A stretch of 64,000 bases of DNA from Cotesia glomerata (lineage: Eukaryota > Arthropoda > Insecta > Hymenoptera > Braconidae). The stretch covers positions 21,379,603 through 21,443,602 of the forward strand of contig NC_058161.1 in NCBI RefSeq assembly GCF_020080835.1. Reading direction: 5' to 3'. A program made the translations under genes and the position numbers. The notes beneath the pieces were generated by a model, which saw nothing but the letters and a program-made list of their open reading frames with translations, was not told where the DNA came from and did no database searches. Each line of letters opens with the position of its first letter. The first letter of the stretch is position 1. Of the stretch, positions 1 to 10,793 are shown piece by piece.

Positions 1-332
1 CGACGTCCAAATTTGCACTCTACTGACTTAAACTGATCTCAACAAGGTCACTGATTCACAAGGGCAAAAGGCCACAGGCTTCCAGAAGGGAAAAAGCCTC
101 GATGTCCCTCCTGTCGGCTCTTTTATAACCCTCCAACTCCGGCTCTCGAACTTTCCTATTGTTATGCCCCGCTTTATTTTACGGGGACTGTAGTGGGGAC
201 TTTCAATTAGCACGCCCGCTGACAAGTCGAAACTACTTGTCAAAAATCGAAAGGTAAGGGAAAGCCCTGACCTACCGTGCGTTAATTAAGTGGTCGATAA
301 TGACCCCGGGAAGTTCGATTTTCTCTGTTACA
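1..332 (+). mobile_element. 3' end of a TGTAAC...GTTACA LTR-like element
   Basis: The window opens inside a copy of the LTR-like family that is complete at 59884-61878. The last ~145 bases match that copy's tail closely and finish at ...CTGTTACA. A TATAA box at about 124-128 lies ~200 bp from the end, as expected for a U3-R-U5 arrangement on the plus strand. The 5' part is outside the window and the right flank runs into a gap 11 bases later, so no duplication can be checked. Confidence 0.75.
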
Positions 333-343
333 AACTGGAGAGG

Positions 344-443
344 NNNNNNNNNNNNNNNNNNNNNNNNNNNNNNNNNNNNNNNNNNNNNNNNNNNNNNNNN
401 NNNNNNNNNNNNNNNNNNNNNNNNNNNNNNNNNNNNNNNNNNN
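344..443. other. Assembly gap (100 N)
   Basis: Exactly 100 N, the conventional placeholder for a gap of unknown size. Reading frames drawn through it are not real. Confidence 0.99.
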
Positions 444-1075
444 TTCACCGATCAATAATAAAAACTAATCAGCTTTTGAGCTTAAAAACCACGTTGATTG
501 TCACTAATCTTATCGAAATCGGTTGATTCGTTTGAGAGTTATCCAAAACGAAAAATTTCGAAAAAAGTGTTTTTTTTCACATAACTTCGAGATTTCTTTT
601 TGGATTATTTTTGACGAAAGAAAATAATTATTAGAGCCCAAAAAATCACGGTGATTGCTACCAAGAACGTAAAAATTGGTTGATTGGTTCGTGAGTTATC
701 GTTGTCAAAAAAATTCAGAAAAAGTGAATTTTTCAAATTTCTCTAAAATTTTCGGGTCGATCAGTTTGTGTCAAGTGCGTGAAATACTGCCAACCGCTTC
801 AAAATCGATTCATTCATTTAGAAATTGTTGCAGTTTGAAAATTCAAAAAATACTGTTTTATTAAACTGCTATCAGTCTTTTGAGCTCAAAGAGCTCAAAA
901 GCATACAAAAGCTATTTCTTTGAGCTCGGAGAGCTCAAAATAACACACAAATTGTATTTTTGAGCTCGAAAAGTTCAGAAACATCATAAGTGCAATTTCA
1001 AGCTTTTCTTAGGTATAGAATTGGCGGGAAGTTGCAGGGATGGCCTTTAGGTTCAACCGTTTTCCAAATTGTTAT
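444..1075 (-). repeat. GAGCTC-rich dispersed repeat, reverse copy
   Basis: Read on the minus strand this carries the family landmarks also seen at 14850, 20661, 37745, 38955 and 54410: the GGCCATCCCTGCAACTTCCC block (here 1026-1056), then several GAGCTC/TCGAGCTC words, then text about opposite reading of AAAAATTTTCGAA tracts. The 3' tail is lost in the gap. The following stretch 1076-1536 shows nothing I recognise. Confidence 0.7.
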
Positions 1076-1534
1076 TTTTACAATTAATTTTTCAAAGCTT
1101 TCTCATTTTTTTTTATCATGAAATTTATTAAAACAAGAGTAAGTGTGAGATATGGTACGTCATTACAATGTTAAATGACCTATTTTTAATCTTGTTTTAT
1201 AAATAAACTATGAATCCTAGTTAGAGGCTGTCAACTAAGCCCTATATGAGTTTAGACCAAATACTTATTTTTTTCTTAAAAGTAGAGAGTCTACTGAGAA
1301 AAATAGCGCTGGGCAGAAGTCTTTGTTATATAGAAGCTGAGATACAAATATTCGAAAATCAGTGAAAAATCGACTTTTTTAAAAATTTTACAAATTCTCC
1401 AGCGGCCGGATTTGATTATATCGTGTCCAAATTTTCAGGATCGTCTTTTTTTAAGGTGTACGTTTGAAGAAAAAATCGGCATCAAAATCGCTGACCTGAG
1501 CGCGCACACTTTCGTCGAGAATTAATGGATCTGC

Positions 1535-1536
<2 letters not shown>

Positions 1537-1618
<82 letters not shown>
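1537..1618. repeat. (TA)n microsatellite
   Basis: About 41 uninterrupted AT dinucleotides directly before a gypsy-LTR fragment. Any Ile-Tyr repeat protein predicted here is an artefact. Confidence 0.98.
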
Positions 1619-1619
<1 letters not shown>

Positions 1620-1620
<1 letters not shown>

Positions 1621-2135
1621 ATTATTGATAAAAAAGCGGATAAGTTAATCAAAGCGTACGAAATGCCGGTTGGCATGAAGCCGGTTGGCATGTGGGTGAA
1701 CACACAGCCGGCACAAGAAAGCGGTGAATTACTGCACAAACGAACTAAATTATCTGTAACAAACTCAAAAATAATTGATCACAATTTATTAAAGCGGATT
1801 TATAATCGAATCAGCGAAAAAGCGAAATTTTATAATTCAAGCGAATTAAAATAGTGGGATAGCGAAGCGTAAGACTCAATAGCGTGGTAGCGAAAGATAA
1901 TAATCATAATGCGTCTTCTTTCTCGTCAGCTTCGGGAAGAAGGCTGACTGCGCATATCTGCGGAGCAAATAGCCAATCACACCGTTGAGACATAGCGTGA
2001 TCGGACAAGCTAAGTTTTGCGCAGGTGGTTAGTTTTTGCGGGAACGAGCGGTTGACAGGTGCGGCTCGTGAATTTGGCAGTCCCCCAAGGGCGACTTCAT
2101 CGTGGCTGGGCTTGTTCACTGAACAGTAATTCTTT
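1620..2135 (+). mobile_element. Gypsy LTR fragment
   Basis: The segment is homologous, on the opposite strand, to the gypsy LTR region at 42830-43330. Shared landmarks in order are a CCGGTTG...CCGGCAC block, many AAGCG(G/A) words, AGCGAAAGATAATAA, GGAAGAAGGCT, TTTTTGCGGGAAC and GACAGGTGCG. Identity is moderate, so this is an older or different subfamily member. It abuts the (TA)n tract on the left. No matching right-hand LTR end or duplication was found. Confidence 0.7.
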
Positions 2136-2310
2136 TTCAAACTTTGTAAATTCAAAATTGAAAACGGCAATAGTTGTACAGCATAATATGTGTAGATTAA
2201 CCTTGTTTTGTCAATATACTTCTTGTTAAAATAAAATTCTAAGATTAATAAGTATAGAAAAATATCAACAAAAGACAACCGTACCGTTTTCCTTGATCCT
2301 TCTTTAGTCT

Positions 2311-3427
2311 AAGATCCGAATCTAAATCGAGACCTATCGGGTTGACAAGAGAATCAAACTTATTTTATAATAAATTTCGTATATTAGAAAACATATTAAA
2401 AATGGGTAGACGACAAAAATCGTGGACAGAATATTTTTAATTATTTTTAAAAAAATTATTTTCTATATAATGTTGCAAAATGAAGATAATAATAAAATTT
2501 TGTACTCGACAAAGTATAGAACATATAGAATGTGCGGACGTAGGGTTGACTATTTTTTACCTGGACGAACTACTGGGTAGACAGGCATAAACATGTATAT
2601 CAATACTAGTTACTTGCACTAGATAGGATAATAGAAAAAAATTTATATCAGCATAAGCGCTGTTTTATTTTGAACATGATGATATAGGGTTGACTGCAAA
2701 AAATTCGGTCCTGATAGGGGTATACAAATTTTAAAGATTTCAATTTCAACGCGTGTGAAAATAAGTGACAGAGAGAGATCCGAGGTAAGTATACCGTGTG
2801 ATAATGAAGGACCGAACATTGCAGTTGTGTCTGATGGGATCGTGAATATAAGGAAGTGCACATGCTCGGTATGTAAACTACATGGAGAGTAGAGGTACCC
2901 CTGCTACCCACGACTGCAATGTTCGGTCCTTTATTATCACACGGTATACTTACCTCGGATCTCTCTGTCACTCATTTCCACACGCGTTGAAATTGAAATC
3001 TTTAAAATTTGTATACCCCTATTAGGACCGAATTTTTTGCAGTCAATCCTATATCATCGTGTTCAGAATAAAACAGTGCTTATGCTGATATAAATTTTTT
3101 TCTATTATCCTATCTAGTGAAAGTAACTTGTATTGACATACCTGTTTATACCAGTCTACCCAGTAGTTCGTCCAGGTAAATAATAGTCAACCTTACGTCT
3201 GCACATCCTATATGTTTTATACTTTAAGCCCAGTATAAAATTTTAATATTATCTTAATTTTGCAACATTTTATAAAAAATCATTTTTTAAAAAATAATTA
3301 AAAATATTCTGTCCAGGATTTTCGTTGTCTACCCATTTTTAATATATTTTCTAATATACGAAATGTATTATAAAATAAGTTTGATTCTCTTATCAACCCG
3401 ATGGGTCCCGATTTAGATTCGGATCTT
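2311..3427. mobile_element. Foldback element, ~515-bp arms
   Basis: The left arm 2311-2828 is a near-complete inverted copy of the right arm 2912-3427, separated by an ~80-bp spacer. The outer ends are AAGATCCGAATCTAAATCG and its complement. Arm differences are scattered substitutions and small indels. No coding capacity is visible; predicted ORFs are arm translations. A non-autonomous foldback transposon or an inverted duplication are both possible. Confidence 0.8.
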
Positions 3428-4922
3428 CTACTACTTGGTTCGCAGTGTAGTGGTTGAAAAATACTAGGGCTAAAAGAAATCAAAATTAATTTATCTCCAA
3501 AATTTGGACGTAATAATTTCCTATTCGAATAACGCAAGAAATTTGGTTATTTTTGTTTGGATTTTCAATGTACCCAAACGAATAATTGTTAAAAAGTGAG
3601 AATTAAAACCTGCACTGGCACATTGACAAAACAGAATAAACACTTGTAAATCTTGTGAATACTTACGTACGACTAGAATGCCATTCTATAAAATATTAGA
3701 CTCTCTATATTTTTACAGGGAGCAAGTCTTACATAATAAAATGATATTTATAAAAAATTTAGTATTAAATTCAAAACATGACAATTAAACATCACATGAT
3801 CGTGAGCTCTTGCATATATTTGTGTATTTTTAAGAAATCTGAAAACAACTATATTGAAATATGTGAAGTCTGTTGTCGAGTGATTCTGAATTTATGAGAT
3901 TCAAAACTATGTAATGAATAAAAGTAACCCTTTATATTAATCGAAATAATGGATACAAAAAAACACATTTCTTTGCGAATCCCATTTATTTATTCTGTAT
4001 ATCTTTTCAGAAAAACATTGCTTGTGCAATGTGCTCGATTGTCGCAGTCATTAAGACATTTTCTATATTGTCATCTGAGACAGGCTATAAGACACAGTAA
4101 TCAGCATATGTCTATAGAACGTGCATTTTATTAAGTTTATCATATTAGTTATCAAATGCATAGCAGATAAAATAATGTCCTATCATGGTATTATATTTTC
4201 GATGCGTTTTGAACTATTTGTTCACTTTACAGTTAGTATATCAAGACTTATGAAAGTTATCAATTCAACATTCTGACTGAGTAAATGATAAAAAAATATC
4301 AACGTGATACCATCCATAAAAGTAAAAATTATAATAGATTTACGAGTATAGTAAGTATGCGTGCAAATTAATAAAAAATTCAGAAGTCCTTGCCAATGAT
4401 TTAGCTACAATCGAAATATAGAATTATGATAAGTAGTACATTTTGCACATAGTGTAAATACGTGATACATTAACGCCCTAGTATAAAAGATTCATATTAT
4501 ACCATCGCATATATAAGTCCTTAACAAGACATCTTTTATCCAGATTCATCGGTATTTGTCATTTTTTTTTTCTTTAAAATTAGAAAGTGCTTAGTCACGG
4601 TCTAACTTTGAGGGATTTCGTACAGTTGAGTTGTTTTCAGTCATCCTCAAGTTCAGGTTTTCTAACGGTTAACCATCCCATGAAAATATGCAAAAACCAA
4701 AAATTTTATGTGGAAATACACTACTCGAAAAAATTAGGTAATCGAAATTCAAAATATTGAGCAACTTTTCGAATTTCTAAAATTAAATTTTCGCTCAAAA
4801 TGATTGTGATGGGTTACTCGTAGAAGCAATTTATATCTTGGCTTTTGAGATCTTAAAAAAAAATTCCAAAAAAAGATATATTGCTCGATGTTAAGAAAAA
4901 AACCTGAAAAAAAACAATTTCT
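3428..4922. other. AT-rich stretch, nothing recognised
   Basis: No convincing coding sequence, tandem repeat or inverted repeat was seen. Reading frames are short and lack family motifs. Confidence 0.5.
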
Positions 4923-5425
4923 CAAAGGCCCTAGGGGTATAAGCATGATGAATTTGCCCTTGAAAGATATCGGCACGATACTGAGAAAATTTTCGGGTAC
5001 TAATAAGATAATAAGATCCTGAAAGTTTCAGATCTCTAATCCATTTGGTATTTGAGAAAAAGCCAAATGTGTAAAAATCAGACAAAATGAATATTCTCAG
5101 GAACGCACTAATCGATTGATTTGAATTTTAGATATGTTTTGGGGATTGGCAGTAGCTTCTAAGAAAAAAATAAAGAGCTATATCAGTTGATAGAAACCTT
5201 GAAAAAATGGCACTTTTGTTTTAATTTCGATTTTTAACTATGATACGATTCTGGCAAAATTATGAAACCATTTTTTCCGAATTTCTCATTTATTTTTCTA
5301 TCGAATTATGGGCTTTTTAGATTTTAAAAAAAGGCCCGCCATATTGAAAAAAAATAAAAACCATTTTTTATGCTAATATTTACTTTATTTATCTATTTTA
5401 TTTTTAAATCTTGATTTTTCTCGCT
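4923..5425. repeat. Left terminal inverted repeat
   Basis: 503-bp arm whose reverse complement lies at 7103-7605. The inner end is at TTTTTCTCGCT, where the two arms stop matching. Confidence 0.8.
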
Positions 5426-5625
5426 TATTGATATCTTTTCTTTTCGTATTAGAAACTTCATTCTGAATCACAATTTAAATCTTAAGATATTAATAAATAT
5501 CAACTAAAATAATATAAACATTGCACACTTATAACATATGAAACAGATTTTGGTTAGTTAATTATAAATAAATAACAACAAATATTTGAAAGGTATATTA
5601 GAAAAAAATTAATAATTACATTTCA

Positions 5626-6890
5626 TCAGTCTTCATCACTATCATCTTCAATCACATGTGAAACATTTTCTGTATCAAATAATTTGCTGAGTATTTCAGC
5701 AGGCCTCAGACATCTATAAACCTTTTTATTGATATGACGGGATCGAACTTGAGCTTTGAGTATGTTCGACTGATCATTAACGTATTGAATTGTAAGATTG
5801 CCTGTTTCATCAAGCATTTCTGCTAAATACGACACAGCTCGCTTCAATTTGTAGGAACCAGTGATAAAGATTCGCAGATATTTTTCCGTCATTTCTGAAA
5901 AGTCTTCAAAAACTTCAGATGAAATCGTTTGAAACTGCAATTTTTTACGTTGCCAGCTATTTTGTTGAACTTCATTAGCTAACGTATTTTTTACACTATT
6001 TTGTGATATCATTGTTTCGACAACTTCATCCAAAATCTCTGAGTCGGAAGTAAGACGCTTACTGTACATATTATGTAAAAATGAGGCAATTTTAAAAAAA
6101 CTTTCAATTCTTGGAAGCATTTTGTTGTCAATTCTTCGATCGAGTGAATGATATTCTTGTTTTAACATCTCATGAGTTGCCTCTACGGACGAACGAATTT
6201 TAGAAACATATCTTGAAGCATTAGACTCAGCTGTTGTTAATTGATTTCGTTTTCCCTTAAGTGCTAGCATTGATACTTCATAATTTTTACTTTATAAGTA
6301 TTCTGTAACATCACGGAATCCACAATCAACCACAAATGCATCGCTAGCTTCTAATAATTGACATATACCATCAGGATTATCTAAAATGTCTCAAATTATA
6401 GTAGCAACATTTTGGTTAGCATAATACGGTCCCAGCATATCAACTATGTATCCATCAGTATTGCTAATTGTAAATGGCTTACACAGTGGTACTTTCTTTC
6501 GACCGGAATACGACTTCCTTTGATACTCATTATTAGAACTTTTCTCATGACGAGCATAGGTCCCATCACAAATCAAAATGAGTTTGTCATTCAAATCGTC
6601 ATGAAGTTTTTTAGCAACTGCAGAAGTATGATTTTGAATAAGATCATTTCTGGGTACTGCATTTAAACCAAAGTGCGAAGGTAAATCGTCTTTTTCAAAA
6701 GATTGGATGAATTGCTCACAATACTTTGACACTAACTGCTCTTCATCGATCTCCAAAATTGTAGATATTAACTTATTTGAATTACCTGAGCAAACCTTGA
6801 CTAAAAATACTATTAGTGCTTGAGTTACACTTCGAGCGTCAGTATTAATAACGGTTAAATCGATAGTATTATTGCACAGATAATAGAGAT
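5626..6890 (-). pseudogene. DDE (IS5/Harbinger, ISL2EU-like) transposase, two in-frame stops
   Basis: A single continuous frame runs from about 6890 to a stop at 5626, about 420 codons, interrupted by TGA near 6388 and TAA near 6286. Reading N to C: a helical leader; LILICDGTYARHEK with the first catalytic Asp; YSGRKK and a CKPFTISNTDGYIVDMLGPY stretch typical of the DDE_Tnp_4 fold; FVVDCGFRD with the second Asp; a KIRSSVEATHEMLKQ helix carrying the last acidic residue; and a C-terminal acidic tail. Catalytic residues survive, so loss of function comes from the stops and probably a lost start. The enzyme would cut and paste the surrounding element. The downstream section alone could be read as a 214-residue ORF, but that is only the C-terminal half of the same frame. 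Confidence 0.8.
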
Positions 6891-7102
6891 AAAAAAAAAT
6901 ATTCTCAATATTATTACAATATAAATCATGATTGAATACATAAATGATTGAATATTACAAGAATTTTTTCTACAGATCTTCGAAAGGATTATTTAATATT
7001 TATTGCGATTAAAGAATATAACGTTTGACGTAGGCAAAAAAAATTTATTATTATTATTAATAGAGAAATGAATATTTTTAATAAGGTAAAATAACACATG
7101 TG

Positions 7103-7605
7103 AGCGAGAAAAATCAAGATTTAAAAATAAAATGCATAAATAAAGTAAGTATTAGCATAAAAAATGGTTTTTATTTTTTTTCAATATGGCGGGCCTTTTT
7201 TTAAAATCTAAAAAGCCCATAATTCGATAGAAAAATAAATGAGAAATTCGGAAAAAATGGTTTCATAATTTTGCCAGAATCGTATCATAGTTAAAAATCG
7301 AAATTAAAACAAAAGTGCCATTTTTTCAAGGTTTCTATCAACTGATATAGCTCTTAATTTTTTTCTTAGAAGCTACTGCCAGTCCCCAAAACATATCTAA
7401 AATTCAAATCAATCGATAAGTGCGTTCCTGAGAATATTCATTTTGTCTGATTTTTACACATTTGGCTTTTTCTCAAATACCAAATGGATTAGAGATCTGA
7501 AACTTTCAGGATCTTATTATCTTATTAGTACCTGAAAATTTTCTCAGTATCATGCCGATATCTTTCAAAGGCAAATTCACTATGCTTATACACCTAGGGC
7601 CTTTG
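7103..7605. repeat. Right terminal inverted repeat
   Basis: Inverted partner of 4923-5425; together they bound the ISL2EU-like transposon. Confidence 0.8.
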
Positions 7606-8894
7606 TTGAGTATTATCCTTAGATCACGGACTAGAAAAGAATTTTTCGTATTTAACAACTGTATAAACCGCATAATATTAATAAAGTTTGATTCGCTCTT
7701 ATTAACACTTTTACACGACCATTTGAGGCTAAGATATTAAACTTTGAATATAAAAAGATCGTGTTGTCTTCGAACATCGATATCTTAGCGACTAATTACA
7801 AAATCTATAAGATCGAATAAATTTTTAATGACCTCCAGAAATTTCAGAAAACATTTGATCCCAACATTAACGTAACCCAGCACTTTCCACAAAAACTGTA
7901 GAAAAGGAAGTTTTGGGAGGCTTGAGTATCAAAGTTGAAATTCGATAGGGGGTATCAATTTTATTTTGAATTCAATTAGAAGTTCAAACTAGTCCATCGT
8001 TTAACCATACAGGCAATTCCTAAAACTTTATGCTAATTTCAAATCTGAAACGCTAAAAAATGCGCAAGCTGATTGCTTTTCGTGTGAACAATGTTTTTTC
8101 ATTAATAATAACTCAAACTATGATTTGAATTTTCGAATAGGCCGAAATTCCAAAGATGGGATATTTAGTCATATTCTTTGTTAATTAACACAACATTGAA
8201 TCTCAGTTGTAATAACAGTAGAAAATATTTAAAATTACATAAAAACAATAATTCGCAATGATAATCTTCAATTTCAAATGCTCGACGATAATAATAATCT
8301 AAATTGATATACTAATATGTAATCTTGAACTACACATTAACGTCGACATAACACTTAAGAAATTAACTAACAATACAAAATTGTACTCTGTTATTCAAAA
8401 TAAAACCGACAGCAAGGTCACGTAATACTCAAACCGGCACGATGTACCAGGAATGATACCAAGTTTTCTGATTGGTCGTGATAAATAAATTTTTTGTTTT
8501 TCGCAATCGAATGAAAACAGGAGCTTGAAAAAAAATAAAAATTAGATTTAATACTGCAGATTTGAAGCTGCCCATAAACAAATACAAGTCGGTACTGCTC
8601 AGATAAATGAAGAAGGGAATTTAAAGCACATTGTTGTGGCTAAAATGTTTAAAAAATTTGAGCAAACAAAAATCTTGCCAACGGTCTCGCTGGTCGCCTT
8701 ACTGGAGAACGTGCCGATGGTATCGCTGTTGGTCTCGCTAGAGATCCCGTTGAAGGTATCGCTGCCAGTGTCGCTGGTAATTTTACGATAATCCGAATGA
8801 AGTTCCGTGAGATTAACTGCAAAATAGTCAGTTAATAACCAGTGAATCAGTTAATATTCAAAAATACTAAAAATTATATTAATTATAATAATAG
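7606..8894. other. AT-rich stretch with a short GTCTCGCTG-type repeat
   Basis: Nothing coding is recognised. At 8680-8785 a GC-richer patch carries about six degenerate copies of GTMTCGCTGG/T words at uneven spacing. Confidence 0.5.
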
Positions 8895-9667
8895 TGTTAC
8901 GTTCCCAAATTTTGGGTTAATTAATTTTAAGTATTTTAAATCCAAGTTTTGACCTCATTAGGATGTCAATAGAATCCAGGTGGGTCGTGTCACTGATTTA
9001 TCCGCGAAGCACTTTTAATAATTTAATTTACAAAATTTTTTTAATATTTACTTTTATAATTTACCTACCCTCAGGTAGGTAATTGACAAGGAGTCTTAAA
9101 GCTGGCTAGCGTTTCAGGTGATTTCACCAGAGTGAAATAACTAATAAGCGCTCATACTCTGGGGGTAATAGGTATGATATTTAGAAGAATGAATACCTGA
9201 ACGCTGGCTAGCGGCTCCAGGTAAAGGAACCAGGGTGGAACGTTGATAAGCGCTCTCAACCCTGGGTTGAGGTTTTTATAAATATCCATATTAATCGATT
9301 GACAATTAATAAGGTTTATTAACAAATAATGGGCAGTTTTATCCTCGGACCAGCAGAGATTGCTTCTCTGCTAAGTCCTCGTACTGACTGCTCCAGAAGA
9401 AGTCTGGATATAGAATGCATTTTAAATGATTATTACAAAGAGTTTATATGATAAATTTTAGCAACGTTGCATCTCAGATTGCCCTATGTGAACATCAACA
9501 CAGTCCAAATCCCACAACGTACTGTTTAGTCTACTCGGCTGCGTTGGCGTTCGAAAAATCTCTTATCTCGAGGTATTTCCGTTACGAAGTACCTCCATTA
9601 ATAATTAATTGATTTAAATAATAATTTATTATTTTTAAATGAATTTAAAATTTCCCAGAACGTAACA
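8895..9667. mobile_element. TGTTACG...CGTAACA solo-LTR-like element
   Basis: The 773-bp unit starts TGTTACGTTC and ends GAACGTAACA, a TG...CA pair within a 10-bp terminal inverted repeat. Its right part (9190-9667) is repeated at 22185-22677. It contains two tandem GGCTAGCG-hairpin modules (9100-9170 and 9200-9270). No ORF. Flanking bases do not form an obvious duplication (ATAG / CCTC), so the insertion is old or the ends are approximate. A solo LTR fits best; a non-autonomous TIR transposon is the alternative. Confidence 0.6.
9127..9265 (+). other. Two related hairpins with a covarying pair
   Basis: Stem CCAGAGT/ACTCTGG at 9127-9133 and 9156-9162, and stem CCAGGGT/ACCCTGG at 9230-9236 and 9259-9265, both around a TAAGCGCT-containing loop. 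The one base that differs between the two stems changes on both sides, so pairing is kept. The same stem recurs at 22227-22262. Confidence 0.65.
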
Positions 9668-10501
9668 CCTCCAGACTTGAGTAAGTCGCAGTGCTACGCA
9701 AAACAGTATGACTCCAAAGGAAAATAACCTGATATAAACGAAAAGAAATGGTAAATTTTAAATTAACAATTTACTCATCCTAAACCTGAGATGTAACGCT
9801 AACATCGAATTTTTTTATAATTAATACAAGATAAGAGGTTATTTGTAATACCTCTTAAAATAAAACAATTTTGGTTTGATATTCGGCGCCCTCCCGACTT
9901 AAGTCAGTTATAAAATTTTCAAATTACAAAAATCAAATGATTTCAATTAATAATGTTCTACTGGCTAAATCTGGTGTTATTTTGTGGGCAAACGACTTCA
10001 ATCGTTACTGCAACAAAATAATAAAAATGAGCACGCAGATTATGCAAAACCGATTTGGATTGCTGATGAAAGGAAAGCATGAAAACTTTCTATTTCGACC
10101 TTAAAAATTTATTGTCACCCTCCCATTACTGCTGTCCTCTGAAAGCGTAGATCTATGCAGATGGTGGTCCGGACCTACCGTACTCGATGTTGTAGCCCAA
10201 AAATTTGAGGTCGATGTCTCAACCGTCTTGAAAAATGGCAAAAATCTTCCTCAAAAATTTAATATATAAGTTCTCCAGTATGAGTAACTTTAATTGGTCC
10301 TCACCTGAAAAAATTAATTGCAATCAAAATTAAATTGCAAGAATTAAAAACTATAAAACAACCAGATTAAACCAGTAATACAACATTTAAGTAATTAAAC
10401 ATTTAAGTTGTATCGGAAAAATCTTGATAAAAATTATCATTTGACATAGTTCAAATTTTAATGTGATTTCTCTTAATAAATCAATTTTTAATAATTGAGA
10501 A

Positions 10502-10684
10502 TTAATTAAAAATATCAAACTCATTAAATCGACGCCAAATTTCAAATTTAATACCTTTGAGCTCTGATAAATCATTTTCATCAGGCGGTAAATTTAAATT
10601 CTTAATTTGACAATTTTCTTGTCCAAATTCATCAAAACATTTTTGTAAGTTTTGTTTTTCAATCGATAAATATTCAACATGCAT
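10502..10684 (-). CDS. Short ORF of unknown function (weak)
   Basis: Sixty codons from an ATG preceded by an A-rich stretch. The product is acidic and hydrophilic (FDEFGQENCQIKN, LPPDENDLSELKG) and looks less random than nearby frames, but I recognise no family. There is no signal peptide or membrane segment. It could be a fragment of a mobile-element gag or a lost host exon. The neighbouring 9668-10500 shows no other coding signal, and a 1.9-kb LTR-like element starts 110 bp to the right. Confidence 0.2.
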   Translation of the reverse strand: MHVEYLSIEKQNLQKCFDEFGQENCQIKNLNLPPDENDLSELKGIKFEIWRRFNEFDIFN

Positions 10685-10793
10685 TGTTAACTAATTGATA
10701 TGAAATGGAATATGCAGAATTGATTAATAAATTCCGTAGTTTAAACGACGTAATAATGTCATTATCAAACTATGGTTAAATTATATAGAATTT

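Larger units (their letters stand above)
4923..7605 (-). mobile_element. Harbinger/ISL2EU-like DNA transposon with 503-bp TIRs
   Basis: Two long terminal inverted repeats (4923-5425 and 7103-7605) enclose one transposase-like gene on the minus strand. Outer ends read CAAAGGCCCTAGG and its complement. The arms remain very similar along their whole length, including a GGCCCGCCATATTG block. I could not identify a clear target duplication; flanks are TTTCT on the left and TTGAG on the right. The DDE protein inside points to the IS5/PIF-Harbinger group, ISL2EU branch in particular, because of the long TIRs. Confidence 0.75.

Noticed and set aside
290..526. ORFs spanning N runs (also 27980-28294 and 28015-28209)
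   Set aside because: They cross assembly gaps and have no evidence.
1482..1854. ORFs encoding long Ile-Tyr repeats
   Set aside because: Direct translation of the (TA)n tract; the same applies at 56592-56946 and to the Val-Cys repeat frame at 55394-55654 over (CA)n.
8680..8785. Tandem coding repeat
   Set aside because: Units are short, uneven and do not extend to a credible ORF.
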